Below, piece after piece: positions 31,922 to 32,550 of a stretch of DNA of 32,550 nt; the stretch's first letter is position 1; every line of letters starts with the position of its first letter. The position numbers and the translations under genes are program-made. This DNA comes from Parcubacteria group bacterium GW2011_GWD2_42_14. Its GTDB lineage: Bacteria; Patescibacteriota; Minisyncoccia; Phycocordibacterales; UBA12088. The DNA lies in contig LCCS01000008.1 of assembly GCA_000998045.1 (NCBI GenBank), positions 1 through 32,550 of the forward strand, given 5' to 3'. The notes beneath the pieces were generated by a model. The model ran no database searches, had not been told where the DNA came from, and saw nothing but the letters and a program-made list of their open reading frames with translations.

Positions 31922-31944
31922 TGGCGGGGTATGTAGGACTCGAA
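31922..31944 (-). other. tRNA 3'-end fragment (T-loop, T-stem 3' strand, acceptor 3' strand, CCA)
   Basis: Minus strand TTCGAGT-CCTAC-ATACCCCG-CCA; the adjacent sequence cannot form a tRNA (no T-stem 5' strand, no acceptor partner). Confidence 0.55.
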
Positions 31945-31962
31945 CTGATTTTTATGGAAACC

Positions 31963-31985
31963 TGGTATGTTCAGTGAACATACCA
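31963..31985. other. Perfect palindrome TGGTATGTTCA-g-TGAACATACCA
   Basis: 11-bp arms, 1-nt centre. Confidence 0.65.
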
Positions 31986-32002
31986 TGGTCCTGTTCGGCT
32001 TC

Positions 32003-32100
32003 GAGGCGAGTTACCGAGTTCTGAGTAACGAGAAAACGAGTTAAAAAGTTGAAAGTTTGTAAAGTTATAAATTTTGTAAAGTAGAAAGAAAGACGAGTTA
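32003..32100. repeat. Intergenic repeat tract, right flank of the accessory island
   Basis: Shares GAGTTCTGAGTAACGAG and GAGTTAAAAAGTT in the same order and orientation with 27011-27100. Confidence 0.8.
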
Positions 32101-32111
32101 GAAAATAAAAA

Positions 32112-32134
32112 CCGACTCAGGGGTGCTGAGTCGG
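32112..32134 (-). terminator. Intrinsic terminator of the minus-strand gene at the window end
   Basis: CCGACTCAG-gggtg-CTGAGTCGG; on the minus strand followed by TTTTTATTTT. Confidence 0.75.
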
Positions 32135-32162
32135 GGAGAGCGTGTGTGCTCTCAGGCGTGTA

Positions 32163-32550
32163 TCAGGAGGCAGATACGGTTTGGGTAACTTCTTTTACTC
32201 TATAACGAAGTGAAAGCAGTGGTGAAAACTCAAGTCGTTTCCAATCAACCTTACCACGAGGAACACGGTAGCCGTCTTTCCAAGTAATACCTTGTATCCA
32301 TGACGCCACAAAGTCGTCACTACAGCCGTACTTGAAGTATGCAACTTCATCAGCACGTACCACAAACTGCACGAGTGGTTTCAAGGTATAGGTAAGATGC
32401 TTTTGATGTCGATATGCTTTGAGCAGTCCAGCGTCGCTGTTTTCTACCTGCGCATACTCGCCAATAAAGTCAGCGCCATCAAGAGCAGTTTCCATAACCT
32501 GTACTTGTACCTTTTTGGTAGCTCCTTCAGAAATTGGTGGTACGTACGAC
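32163..32550 (-). CDS. Hypothetical protein, 5' truncated by the window edge
   Basis: The frame stays open upstream of ATG 32495 to the edge ('SYVPPISEGATKKVQVQV-METALDGADFIGEYAQ...'). Confidence 0.6.
   Translation of the reverse strand, partial: SYVPPISEGATKKVQVQVMETALDGADFIGEYAQVENSDAGLLKAYRHQKHLTYTLKPLVQFVVRADEVAYFKYGCSDDFVASWIQGITWKDGYRVPRGKVDWKRLEFSPLLSLRYRVKEVTQTVSAS

Overview
The window looks like a chromosomal segment of a small-genome, Patescibacteria/CPR-like bacterium; this is inferred from gene content and style, not a database match. Five parts are visible. (1) 258-12413: a surface-polysaccharide locus with unusual fusions: GT4 + polysaccharide deacetylase, two GT-B modules in tandem, and flippase + ATP-grasp-like domain. 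(2) 12598-16070: a secreted MTA/SAH-nucleosidase-like protein, a PaaX/Cas2-like regulator with near-perfect palindromes on both sides, and an SdrD-B/Ig surface protein. (3) 16188-20816: three adjacent surface genes built on one 'NTGDN...TGDA' repeat, one of them carrying large Gly-rich insertions, followed by a ~750 nt intergenic region with candidate structured RNAs. (4) 21572-27009: a near-complete dTMP-synthesis cluster (DHFR, dCMP-deaminase-like, divergent thymidylate synthase, dUTPase, SHMT). (5) ~27010-32100: an AT-richer accessory island flanked by matching direct repeats. It holds a highly structured candidate RNA, duplicated palindromic blocks, a tightly packed operon of three small HTH proteins plus a possible HEPN/DUF4145-like protein under a promoter covered by a perfect inverted repeat, and a tRNA 3'-end fragment. 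The strongest candidates for something undescribed are the island operon with its RNA-like blocks, the palindrome/PaaX-like circuit, and the NTGDN/TGDA surface family. All product calls come from reading motifs by eye; no searches were run.
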